This document shows positions 1 through 5,006 of a DNA stretch of 5,539 nucleotides, piece by piece; position 1 is the first letter of the stretch; the number at the start of each line of letters is the position of its first letter. The position numbers and the translations under genes are program-made. The notes beneath the pieces are model-generated. The model worked only from the letters and a program-made list of their open reading frames with translations. It was not told the origin of the DNA and made no database searches. Source of the DNA: Candidatus Atribacteria bacterium (lineage in GTDB: Bacteria; Atribacterota; Atribacteria; Atribacterales; Atribacteraceae); NCBI GenBank assembly GCA_003561145.1, contig PWXL01000260.1:1-5539 (forward strand), read 5' to 3'.

Positions 1-299
1 ACCGCTACGGCTTTCCAAATTTTACAGTCTACAGCACCCAAAATAGCGGGAACCACCTGGGGATGCAGGTTGGAAATAAACAATTCGTCAACCAAACACC
101 CCTCATCTACTGACTTGCCTGCAGTCAGTGATGCGTCTATTTCGGCCACCTCACCGTTCACGATGATATAGAACTTTCCCGGACATATGGTCTTGGCATC
201 AATCACCTTTACCGGAGCGGCCTTAACCATGGCGTCCAACGCTTTTATTCCTATGGCTATCGAGTTAAATTCCAGTACTCCCAAAACGGTTATGTTCAT
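1..299 (-). CDS. pduT: PduT-like tandem-BMC (trimeric) shell protein, N-terminal part
   Basis: Reading from an ATG at 299-297 gives 99 residues, open to the left window edge, so only the first BMC domain and the start of the linker are present; the family is about 180 residues with two BMC domains. The N-terminus (MNITVLGVLEFNSIAIGIKA) and the strongly conserved AKTICPGKF stretch at residues 35-43 identify PduT. In Pdu PduT the matching cysteine (Cys38; here Cys39) from three subunits binds a 4Fe-4S cluster at the trimer pore, so this protein probably carries such a cluster in the shell facet. The ATG overlaps the stop codon of the upstream pduS-like gene by one base (TGATG), which implies translational coupling. 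The PduS-PduT pairing supports an electron-transfer role across the shell. The second BMC domain cannot be seen, so the double-domain form is inferred from family resemblance. Confidence 0.9.
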   Translation of the reverse strand, partial: MNITVLGVLEFNSIAIGIKALDAMVKAAPVKVIDAKTICPGKFYIIVNGEVAEIDASLTAGKSVDEGCLVDELFISNLHPQVVPAILGAVDCKIWKAVA

Positions 300-1636
300 C
301 ACTCACTTACTCCGGATTTTTCCCGTTCGATGAATATCCTATCCTTATCAACAAAAGTTACTCGTCCATTTATGCTGGCATGCACGCGGGCGCTGACTTC
401 TCCACCGCACTCTCCCATCAGGTCACCTTCTTTGACTAAATCACCCTCCTGCACCACCGCCCGGGCTGATTCGCCGGCATGTTGTTTCAGCAGGAGTTCC
501 ACTCTCTCCGGTTCAACTTTCTCTATCCTGGTGAATTCAATACCATCATAACGATAAAGATGAAGCCGGTTTTTCAAAACAGAACCCGGTATTTTCCGGT
601 AGAGATAAGTGTCCTCTACCTGAATATCCCTTTGGGAGAAAGCGGGTCGATAGCCGGACTCCATAAAACGGTCTTTGATAGCCTGGTTGACTACCCGGGG
701 AGAAAGCTCCATCGGACATGCATACACCTCGCATAATCCACACTCGCTGCATAAAAAGGCGTTTTCAATAATGTGTGGGGGGACATCCAGTCCAAGGTTG
801 ATCTGCCGCATAATTTTATGAGGGACCAGGTCGTGCCCGATAAGGTAACGTGGACACAACTCCGTGCAATATGTACACTGGCAGCAGGCGGCTTTGCTTT
901 GTTTTATGATGAAAGTGATAGGCAGGGTTCTTTTCCGCACCAACATGTGGTCACCAGGCAAAACGAAAAGGCCGGTGGTGGTTTTATTAACGGGTGTTAA
1001 AGGATCGGTCACCACCGAACCCATCATCGGTCCCCCCATGACAATCGCATAATCCGTACACGTCACCCCGCCGCAGTAATGAAAAACGTCTTGAAAGGTT
1101 GTCCCAACTGGAACCTTTAGTACCGAGGGGCGGCGGACTTCACCGCCGCAGGTGATGGTTCGGGAAATCACCGGCTTTCCTCGAACTGCATCGGCGATAT
1201 TTTTCAGAGTTTCTACATTGAGTACCACTGCTCCAATAGCAAGCGGAATTGATCCTTCCGGCACCACTCTTCCTAAAATTTCCTGCACCAGGAGGAATTC
1301 ATCGCCTGCCGGGTAATAATCACCCACATAGAAAATATCGAGATCTTCTTTATCCGCCGTTGCCCTCAACAAAGATAATTCCTCTGGCGTATTTTTCTCC
1401 TTCAGGGCTATTACCCCTTTTCCGGCACCAGTAGACACCATTGCCAAACGTAATCCATCCACAACCGATTCAGCGTCTTCTTCCATGACCAGCTTATCGT
1501 TACAAAGCAAGGGCTCGCACTCGGTCCCATTGGCAATCACCACATCACAGGGATGAGAAATCTTGAGGTGGGTGGGGAAACCTCCTCCTCCCGCCCCGAC
1601 GACTCCCATCTCCCTGACCAGTTTAGGAATGTCCAT
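299..1636 (-). CDS. pduS: PduS-like RnfC-family flavin/Fe-S electron-transfer protein
   Basis: This 445-residue protein matches PduS in length and motif order. An N-terminal glycine-rich GAGGGGFPTHLK (residues 14-25) and NGTECEPLL (36-44) are the NADH/FMN-site motifs shared with Nqo1/RnfC proteins. Two 4Fe-4S motifs follow: Cys251-x2-Cys254-x2-Cys257-x3-Cys261-Pro and Cys296-x2-Cys299-x2-Cys302-x4-Cys307-Pro. The C-terminal ~55 residues (from about 392) look like a barrel-sandwich fold (VVQEGDLVKEGDLMGECGG). In Pdu compartments PduS is an NADH-dependent cob(II)alamin reductase that binds the shell protein PduT. Here no B12 enzyme is visible, so its acceptor may instead be the PduT cluster and an external carrier (inference). 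The start was chosen because MDIPKLVREMGVVGAGG fits the family N-terminus; its ribosome binding site is weak. It lies 27 bases after the second vertex gene and overlaps pduT by one base. It is a cytosolic or BMC-associated protein with no membrane segment. Confidence 0.93.
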   Translation of the reverse strand: MDIPKLVREMGVVGAGGGGFPTHLKISHPCDVVIANGTECEPLLCNDKLVMEEDAESVVDGLRLAMVSTGAGKGVIALKEKNTPEELSLLRATADKEDLDIFYVGDYYPAGDEFLLVQEILGRVVPEGSIPLAIGAVVLNVETLKNIADAVRGKPVISRTITCGGEVRRPSVLKVPVGTTFQDVFHYCGGVTCTDYAIVMGGPMMGSVVTDPLTPVNKTTTGLFVLPGDHMLVRKRTLPITFIIKQSKAACCQCTYCTELCPRYLIGHDLVPHKIMRQINLGLDVPPHIIENAFLCSECGLCEVYACPMELSPRVVNQAIKDRFMESGYRPAFSQRDIQVEDTYLYRKIPGSVLKNRLHLYRYDGIEFTRIEKVEPERVELLLKQHAGESARAVVQEGDLVKEGDLMGECGGEVSARVHASINGRVTFVDKDRIFIEREKSGVSE

Positions 1637-1663
1637 ACAGCAATCCCCGGTTCTCTCTTTCCC

Positions 1664-1951
1664 TTATTTCCGGAAAACGACCTTCCCCTGTTTTTCAACC
1701 AGGTCGACAATACCAACGATCACGCAATCTACTGCTTTCTGTTTGGTGACTTCGGTTTGGCGGACAGAACTCCCCTGGGAAAGAAGCACCATTTCTCCCC
1801 TCCCGCATCCGACCAAGTCTAAAGCAACCAGGTAATCATCGCCCATATCACCCTTCTCGTTGCAGGAGCGGACCAGTAGGTACTTCAATCCTGTTATTTC
1901 GTCACTTCTTTGGCTTGCTACAACAGTCCCGGTTACTTTCCCAAAGGTCAT
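1664..1951 (-). CDS. EutN/CcmL-family BMC pentameric vertex protein (second copy)
   Basis: A 95-residue BMC-P protein that should form the pentamers closing the vertices of the shell. Family features are the N-terminal FGKVTGTVVAS, DYLVALDLVGCGRGEMV at about residues 39-55, the GSSVR loop at 60-64 and the terminal VDCVIVGIVDLV at 75-85. The frame is open further upstream to an ATG at 2020, but those 23 extra residues are unlike the family and lie wholly inside the preceding gene. The ATG at 1951-1949 starts one base after the upstream stop codon, has GGAAG just ahead of it and puts the first beta strand at the usual place, so it is preferred. It carries cysteines at 30, 49 and 76, of which Cys49 sits in the conserved VGxGxGE stretch. 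It is clearly diverged from its neighbour at 1953-2288, so the two are probably non-redundant paralogues. Confidence 0.9.
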   Translation of the reverse strand: MTFGKVTGTVVASQRSDEITGLKYLLVRSCNEKGDMGDDYLVALDLVGCGRGEMVLLSQGSSVRQTEVTKQKAVDCVIVGIVDLVEKQGKVVFRK

Positions 1952-1952
1952 G

Positions 1953-2288
1953 TCAACTTCCGCCTGTTTTTTTGCTATCCCTGGAAGGTGAAATAAGATC
2001 TTTTTGGTATACCGCTTCACCTTCTAATTCAATTTCATCAACAATAGCCACTATGGCAGCGTCGCTTGGTTTTCCCTCGGTCACTTTGGTCAGCCGGGCA
2101 CTGCTTCCTGCCACATAAAAAACAATTTCTCCCTTACCTGCTCCAACGCTGTCCATGGCGACAAGATAATCACTTTTACCCTCTAAAGTTGAGGGGTCTA
2201 TCTTTTCCAGCAGCAAAAATGTAATACCCTCGATCTTTTCATCTTTGCGGGTGGAAACCACCGTTCCCACCACCCGGGCAAGAATCAT
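1953..2288 (-). CDS. EutN/CcmL-family BMC pentameric vertex protein (first copy)
   Basis: A 111-residue BMC-P vertex protein. It begins MILARVVGTVVSTRKDEKIEG, the typical first strand of EutN, and has DYLVAMDSVGAGKGEIV, the AGSSARLT loop and DAAIVAIVDEI in the family order. Compared with usual EutN/CcmL proteins (roughly 90-100 residues) it has a hydrophilic C-terminal tail of about 16 residues (DLISPSRDSKKTGGS), which probably projects from the pentamer. The ATG at 2288-2286 follows AAGGGGTG by about 10 bases. The gene sits 44 bases downstream of the BMC-H gene, and its stop codon is one base from the start of the next vertex gene, so all three are surely co-transcribed. It contains no cysteine, unlike the second copy. 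Confidence 0.92.
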   Translation of the reverse strand: MILARVVGTVVSTRKDEKIEGITFLLLEKIDPSTLEGKSDYLVAMDSVGAGKGEIVFYVAGSSARLTKVTEGKPSDAAIVAIVDEIELEGEAVYQKDLISPSRDSKKTGGS

Positions 2289-2332
2289 AGATGAATTTCA
2301 CCCCTTATTGTTGCATAAACTGTTTTTTCACC

Positions 2333-2650
2333 CTATGACTTCTTCCCCTTGTTCTCGCCACGACCCAGGGGAAGTGCTTCATCAACGTTGGCATGCGGCC
2401 TGGGGATGATGTGCACAGATACAACCTCACCCACCTTTTCCGCCGCAGCTTGACCTGCATCCAGCGCCGCTCGAACCGCCGCTACATCTCCCCGCACAAT
2501 GGCTGTTACATATCCTCCGCCGATTTTTTCATAGCCGGTCAGCTCCACCCGCGCCGCCTTCACCATCGCATCGGATGCTTCCACCATAGAGGCAAATCCC
2601 CTCGTTTCAATCATCCCCAAAGCATCTGAATAAACATCCATGTTGTTCAC
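2333..2650 (-). CDS. BMC-H hexameric shell protein (PduA/CsoS1 type)
   Basis: A single-BMC-domain protein of 105 residues and the main facet subunit of the shell. The fold is recognisable throughout: DALGMIETRGFASMVEASDAM, the pore-loop stretch GYEKIGGG (PduA has KIGSG), VTAIVRGDVAAVRAALDAG and VHIIPRPHANVDEALP. The pore residues suggest a small polar pore. It is slightly longer than PduA: about eight residues precede the domain, and a basic tail (GRGENKGKKS) follows it. The start could be GTG at 2650-2648, seven bases after GGAG, or ATG at 2641-2639, eleven bases after AGGAG; they differ by three residues. It is the first gene of the minus-strand operon and lies downstream of the divergent regulatory region, which would give it the highest expression, as expected for the major shell protein. 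Confidence 0.95.
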   Translation of the reverse strand: MNNMDVYSDALGMIETRGFASMVEASDAMVKAARVELTGYEKIGGGYVTAIVRGDVAAVRAALDAGQAAAEKVGEVVSVHIIPRPHANVDEALPLGRGENKGKKS

Positions 2651-2652
2651 TA

Positions 2653-2661
2653 CTCCTCTCC
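2653..2661 (-). promoter_or_regulatory. Strong ribosome binding site of the BMC-H gene
   Basis: On the minus strand the bases read GGAGAGGAG. The first GGAG is seven bases from the GTG at 2650 and the second AGGAG eleven bases from the ATG at 2641, so both candidate starts are served and the sequence does not choose between them. A strong site fits the need for abundant facet protein. Confidence 0.7.
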
Positions 2662-2714
2662 ATCCATTTTTCTTCTGGAATTAAGGATTACTTTTTCCCT
2701 TCTGAGCTAATATA

Positions 2715-2742
2715 ATTAACATATGTCAGTATCATTTGTCAA
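2715..2742 (-). promoter_or_regulatory. Candidate sigma-70/SigA promoter of the BMC operon
   Basis: On the minus strand a perfect TTGACA (2742-2737) is followed after 16 bases by GTTAAT (2720-2715), four of six matches to TATAAT. This would start the transcript near 2708, about 50 bases ahead of the ribosome binding site. A TAACA half-site (2717-2721), part of TAACATATG, overlaps the -10 element, so a repressor bound there would block initiation. The -10 match is modest; TATATT a few bases further downstream is a closer hexamer but is badly spaced. Confidence 0.5.
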
Positions 2743-2809
2743 TATTTACACCTACTTAAACCTACCACGGCACAATAAATTTAGAAAATGTTAAAATAAG
2801 AACATTAAT

Positions 2810-2825
2810 TGTTATGTATATAACA
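2810..2825. repeat. Short palindrome TGTTAT-N4-ATAACA, candidate operator half-sites
   Basis: A 16-base dyad with 6-bp perfect arms (2810-2815 and 2820-2825) and a 4-base centre. It contains two of the TGTTA/TAACA copies that recur through the intergenic region, and the following TAACATATG (2821-2829) also occurs at 2717-2725 over the BMC operon -10 element. It may be a repressor-binding site; a dyad this short in A+T-rich DNA could also arise by chance. Confidence 0.4.
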
Positions 2826-2878
2826 TATGAAAAACCAGCTGTCAAACATCCTGTAGGAAAATTGTGTAAGAAAAATAT

Positions 2879-2907
2879 TTGACAAGAGCGTAGAAATACA
2901 TTGTTAT
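2879..2907 (+). promoter_or_regulatory. Candidate sigma-70/SigA promoter of deoR
   Basis: A perfect TTGACA at 2879-2884 is followed, at the ideal 17-base spacing, by TGTTAT at 2902-2907 (four of six matches to TATAAT). A perfect TATAAT also lies at 2917-2922, but no -35-like hexamer stands at the right distance before it. Either choice gives a leader of roughly 75-90 bases containing the inverted repeat at 2956-2990. Two ATTGTTA copies (2900-2906, 2921-2927), 21 bp apart, overlap the -10 region and the likely start site, as expected for autoregulation. Confidence 0.5.
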
Positions 2908-2955
2908 GAGTGTTAGTATAATTGTTACCAAATTCACCAATATAACACAAAAGAT

Positions 2956-2990
2956 TATCTACCAGGATATATCCATTATCCTGGTAGATA
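2956..2990. repeat. Perfect 14-bp inverted repeat before deoR
   Basis: The left arm TATCTACCAGGATA (2956-2969) and the right arm TATCCTGGTAGATA (2977-2990) are exact reverse complements around a 7-base spacer. The arm centres are 21 bp apart, two helical turns, which suits an operator for a dimeric or tetrameric regulator. As RNA it would form a stable 14-bp stem in the deoR leader, ending 14 bases before the ATG and close to the AGG that serves as ribosome binding site. There is no downstream T run, so it is not an ordinary intrinsic terminator. Confidence 0.85.
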
Positions 2991-3004
2991 CCGCTTAGCA
3001 GGTT

Positions 3005-3784
3005 ATGATGAAAAAAAGAGAGAGAATAAACTACATTACTAATACCCTCTCCCTTAATGGAGCGGTCCGCATCAAAGACCTTTCCCATACACTTAAAGTT
3101 TCCGAGATGACTATTCGGCGGGATCTTGATGCTTTATCGAAGGAAAATATAGCTTCGATCATTCCAGGAGGAGCCATCCTGAAAAAGGACGTGGCTCTCG
3201 ATATGAATAATGAAAAATATTTAATCACCACAGCCGAATCACGAATGATTCGGGAAAAGATCAGGATTTGCCGGAAAGCAGCGAGCCTGGTTAAACCAAA
3301 CGATACCTTGATTATCGATACAGGCTCTACTACTGATCACCTTACCAAGTTTATTCCTACCACCATACCCCTTACCATAATCTGTTTCACGCTCAATATT
3401 CTCCAAAAGGTTTTTGAAAACCCGAATTGGAAAACTATTTTTACCGGTGGCTATTTTCACGAAAACACCCTTATGTTCGAAAGTACGGAAGGGATACATT
3501 TACTGAGGAAAAACAGGGCCAATAAAGCTTTTCTTTCCGCCGCGGGAATCGAAAAAAAACTCGGTATTACCTGCGCCAACACGTATGAAGTTGAAACAAA
3601 AAAAGCGGCCTTGGAATCTTCGGATAAAAAGATATTGCTTGTTGATTCTTCAAAATTTGATAAGGTCAAAATAGCTCACTTCGCGGACCTGAATGATTTC
3701 AATTTTATTATAACTGATTCGGGTATCCCGGAATCTTATGTCTCACTGGCCCAAAACCAAGGGGTGGAATTAATTATTGCTTAA
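3005..3784 (+). CDS. DeoR-family transcriptional regulator
   Basis: A 259-residue protein of standard DeoR length. The N-terminal winged helix-turn-helix is clear at residues 21-57 (VRIKDLSHTLKVSEMTIRRD followed by LDALSKENI and GGAIL). The C-terminal sensor domain shows DTGSTT at 105-110 (phosphate-binding loop), TGGYF at 147-151, KAFLSAAGI at 174-182 and VDSSKF at 213-218, in the family order. Such repressors usually release DNA on binding a phosphorylated sugar. It is divergent from the BMC operon and converges on the hexulose-phosphate genes, so the BMC operon and its own gene are the likely targets. Starts at 3005 and 3008 (ATGATG) are both possible; the ribosome binding site is weak (AGG at 3000-3002), suggesting low expression. 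The gene is richer in A+T, with more AAA, ATA and AGA codons, than its neighbours. The specific effector cannot be read from the sequence. Confidence 0.94.
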   Translation: MMKKRERINYITNTLSLNGAVRIKDLSHTLKVSEMTIRRDLDALSKENIASIIPGGAILKKDVALDMNNEKYLITTAESRMIREKIRICRKAASLVKPNDTLIIDTGSTTDHLTKFIPTTIPLTIICFTLNILQKVFENPNWKTIFTGGYFHENTLMFESTEGIHLLRKNRANKAFLSAAGIEKKLGITCANTYEVETKKAALESSDKKILLVDSSKFDKVKIAHFADLNDFNFIITDSGIPESYVSLAQNQGVELIIA

Positions 3785-3796
3785 TATAATGTAAAT

Positions 3797-4366
3797 TTAT
3801 TCGAGATTAGCATGACGGGTCATCATCTCACGGTAGGCTTCTTCCCGCCGTTCCTGAATCATGACCAACACCACCGAGTCGAACAAAAGCATCAAGGCGT
3901 GTTCGAAACGCGTTCCACCACCCCCGCTGGAAAGCTGAATTGACTGTGGAGCTTCTTGAGGCAGGAATTCGATCACACAATCTGCAATACCTGCTGCCCT
4001 GGATTGAGGTTTCCCCACTACGGCCGCAACGCTTGCACCTATTTCTTTCGCCTTCTGGGCAAAAAGAAGAACCGAGGCGGTCCCTCCCGAGCCCGAAGCA
4101 AGTATCAACACATCACCGGCTGCGATGGAAGGACAATCCGGTTCTCCCACCAGGTGAACCTCATAGCCCATATGCATAAGCCGCATGGCAAAACCTTTGA
4201 GCATTAAAAAACTTCTACCGCGGGCCCAGAAAAAAAGCCGGGAAGTACGCCATTCATTTTGGAGTTTTTCCAGGAAACTTTTGAGTGCATCCGGCCGCAC
4301 AGTGGACAACAATTCTTCCGCTTCACGTACAACAACTTGAAGTGCCTTTTTAAAGCTTTTCTTCAT
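3797..4366 (-). CDS. hxlB: 6-phospho-3-hexuloisomerase-like SIS-domain protein
   Basis: This 189-residue protein should isomerise 3-hexulose 6-phosphate to fructose 6-phosphate, the second specific step of the ribulose monophosphate (RuMP) pathway. It matches HxlB in length and signature: GFAMRLMHMGYEVHLVGE at residues 58-75, the SIS phosphate loop ASGSGGT (90-96), FEHALMLLFDSVVL with the conserved Glu155, and the C-terminal HANLE also found in Bacillus HxlB. Differences from Bacillus HxlB are ARGRS (48-52) where that protein has AGAGRS, and SGSGGT where it has SGSGET. It overlaps the synthase gene by 17 bases and has its own strong GAGGAGG seven bases ahead of the ATG. It is the last gene before the convergent deoR, with no visible terminator. 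The pairing with an HPS-like gene makes the assignment strong, though another sugar-phosphate isomerisation is possible. Confidence 0.88.
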   Translation of the reverse strand: MKKSFKKALQVVVREAEELLSTVRPDALKSFLEKLQNEWRTSRLFFWARGRSFLMLKGFAMRLMHMGYEVHLVGEPDCPSIAAGDVLILASGSGGTASVLLFAQKAKEIGASVAAVVGKPQSRAAGIADCVIEFLPQEAPQSIQLSSGGGGTRFEHALMLLFDSVVLVMIQERREEAYREMMTRHANLE

Positions 4367-5006
4367 CGACCATCCTCCTCAAGCTTTCCGCCACTTTTTC
4401 CGGTGCCTCACTCCTGGTCAGAGAGGATCCCACCACCACCAGGGCCGGCTGAACCACTGAAAGAAGGGCAGGTAAAGTAGAAGGACCGATGCCTCCAGCC
4501 ACCATGAGGTGTGAAGCTTTCGTATTCCCCAGCGGATGTGCGGTGATTCTTTCTGACAGCTTTTCTCCCTTCCCCGCTTCATCAGAGGAGAGGTGGAGGC
4601 ACACGTACTCCGGACGCAGTGTATCAATGAAATCCGCCTTTTCCCTATCACAAGGAGCAAGGTCAATACTGTCAACCACCATACCCACTCCAAGTTTGTG
4701 AGCCGTCTCCCTCACTTCCCGCAGGGTTACCGCTGAAGCTCCGGCAAGTACGGAGATAAGTTGGGCTCCAGCTCGAGCCGCCTCCTCTGTTTCCCACCTT
4801 CCGGCGTCTACTATCTTGGTATCAACAAAAAGAGGCACAGCCTCACCTGTCCACTCACGCACCTTTTGCACCACTCCAAGCCCATGCTGTACGATGAGGG
4901 GCGTTCCCACCTCCACCAGGTCAACCAAGGAAGTGATTTCATGGCACAGTGTTTTCACCCGTTCGAGCGGAAGGATATCCAGCGCCATCACAATACGTAT
5001 ACTCAT
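4350..5006 (-). CDS. hxlA: 3-hexulose-6-phosphate synthase-like protein (OMP decarboxylase superfamily)
   Basis: A 218-residue beta/alpha-barrel protein. HPS joins formaldehyde and ribulose 5-phosphate to make 3-hexulose 6-phosphate, and can run backward to release ribulose 5-phosphate. Visible features: MALD at the first strand (7-10), VEVGTPLI (31-38), the superfamily catalytic D-x-K-x2-D as Asp62, Lys64 and Asp67 in DTKIVDAGRWE, VCLHLSSD with His138 and Asp142, VAGGIG (169-174) and the phosphate-loop region VVGSSLT (191-197). The last reads GGxI in typical HPS, and the segment after His138 is also atypical. 3-Keto-L-gulonate-6-phosphate decarboxylase is the main alternative, but that family has HRSRDA at the His138 position, and the adjacent isomerase favours HPS. 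The ATG shares one base with the upstream DUF1015 stop codon (TGATG), with AAGGA upstream, implying coupling. Confidence 0.85.
   Translation of the reverse strand: MSIRIVMALDILPLERVKTLCHEITSLVDLVEVGTPLIVQHGLGVVQKVREWTGEAVPLFVDTKIVDAGRWETEEAARAGAQLISVLAGASAVTLREVRETAHKLGVGMVVDSIDLAPCDREKADFIDTLRPEYVCLHLSSDEAGKGEKLSERITAHPLGNTKASHLMVAGGIGPSTLPALLSVVQPALVVVGSSLTRSEAPEKVAESLRRMVDEEKL
4374..4380 (-). promoter_or_regulatory. Ribosome binding site of the isomerase gene, inside the synthase gene
   Basis: GAGGAGG on the minus strand lies seven bases before the ATG at 4366 and within the last codons of the upstream gene. The near-consensus site and the 17-base gene overlap indicate efficient, coupled translation of the second enzyme. 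Confidence 0.75.

Larger units (their letters stand above)
2651..3004. promoter_or_regulatory. A+T-rich divergent control region between BMC operon and deoR
   Basis: These 354 bases separate the divergent BMC-H and deoR genes. I see no credible protein gene here; open frames are low-complexity and A+T driven. The region holds one promoter candidate in each direction, both with TTGACA in a similar AATATT context, a perfect 14-bp inverted repeat near deoR, and eight copies of TGTTA or its complement TAACA at 2717, 2789, 2810, 2821, 2902, 2911, 2923 and 2943. The layout is that of a regulator controlling itself and a divergent target operon, which is common for DeoR-family repressors. Confidence 0.7.

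Noticed and set aside
330..1052. Plus-strand open frames of 60-85 codons opposite pduS
   Set aside because: They mirror the strongly conserved PduS coding frame, lack domain signatures and overlap one another.
299..1636. RnfC subunit of an Rnf or Nqr complex
   Set aside because: It shares the fold, but the one-base overlap with a PduT-like gene, BMC genes upstream and the PduS-type length and C-terminal domain fit PduS; no other Rnf genes are present.
2917..2922. Perfect TATAAT as the deoR -10 element
   Set aside because: No recognisable -35 at 16-18 bases and no TGn extension; kept only as an alternative to the TTGACA/TGTTAT pair.
2956..2990. Inverted repeat as an intrinsic terminator
   Set aside because: No T run follows on the plus strand (CCGCTTAGCAGG) or on the minus strand side (AATCTTTTG), and it lies between a promoter candidate and a start codon.
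2762..3088. Open frame of 108 codons on the minus strand across the intergenic region
   Set aside because: It has A+T-driven composition, no family resemblance and no convincing ribosome binding site, and it overlaps the deoR start and the inverted repeat; treated as non-coding.
4350..5006. Orotidine 5'-phosphate decarboxylase or 3-keto-L-gulonate-6-phosphate decarboxylase
   Set aside because: The DxKxxD motif is shared by the superfamily, but DTKIVDAGRWE, VEVGTP and the adjacent HxlB-like isomerase favour HPS; KGPDC's HRSRDA is absent.
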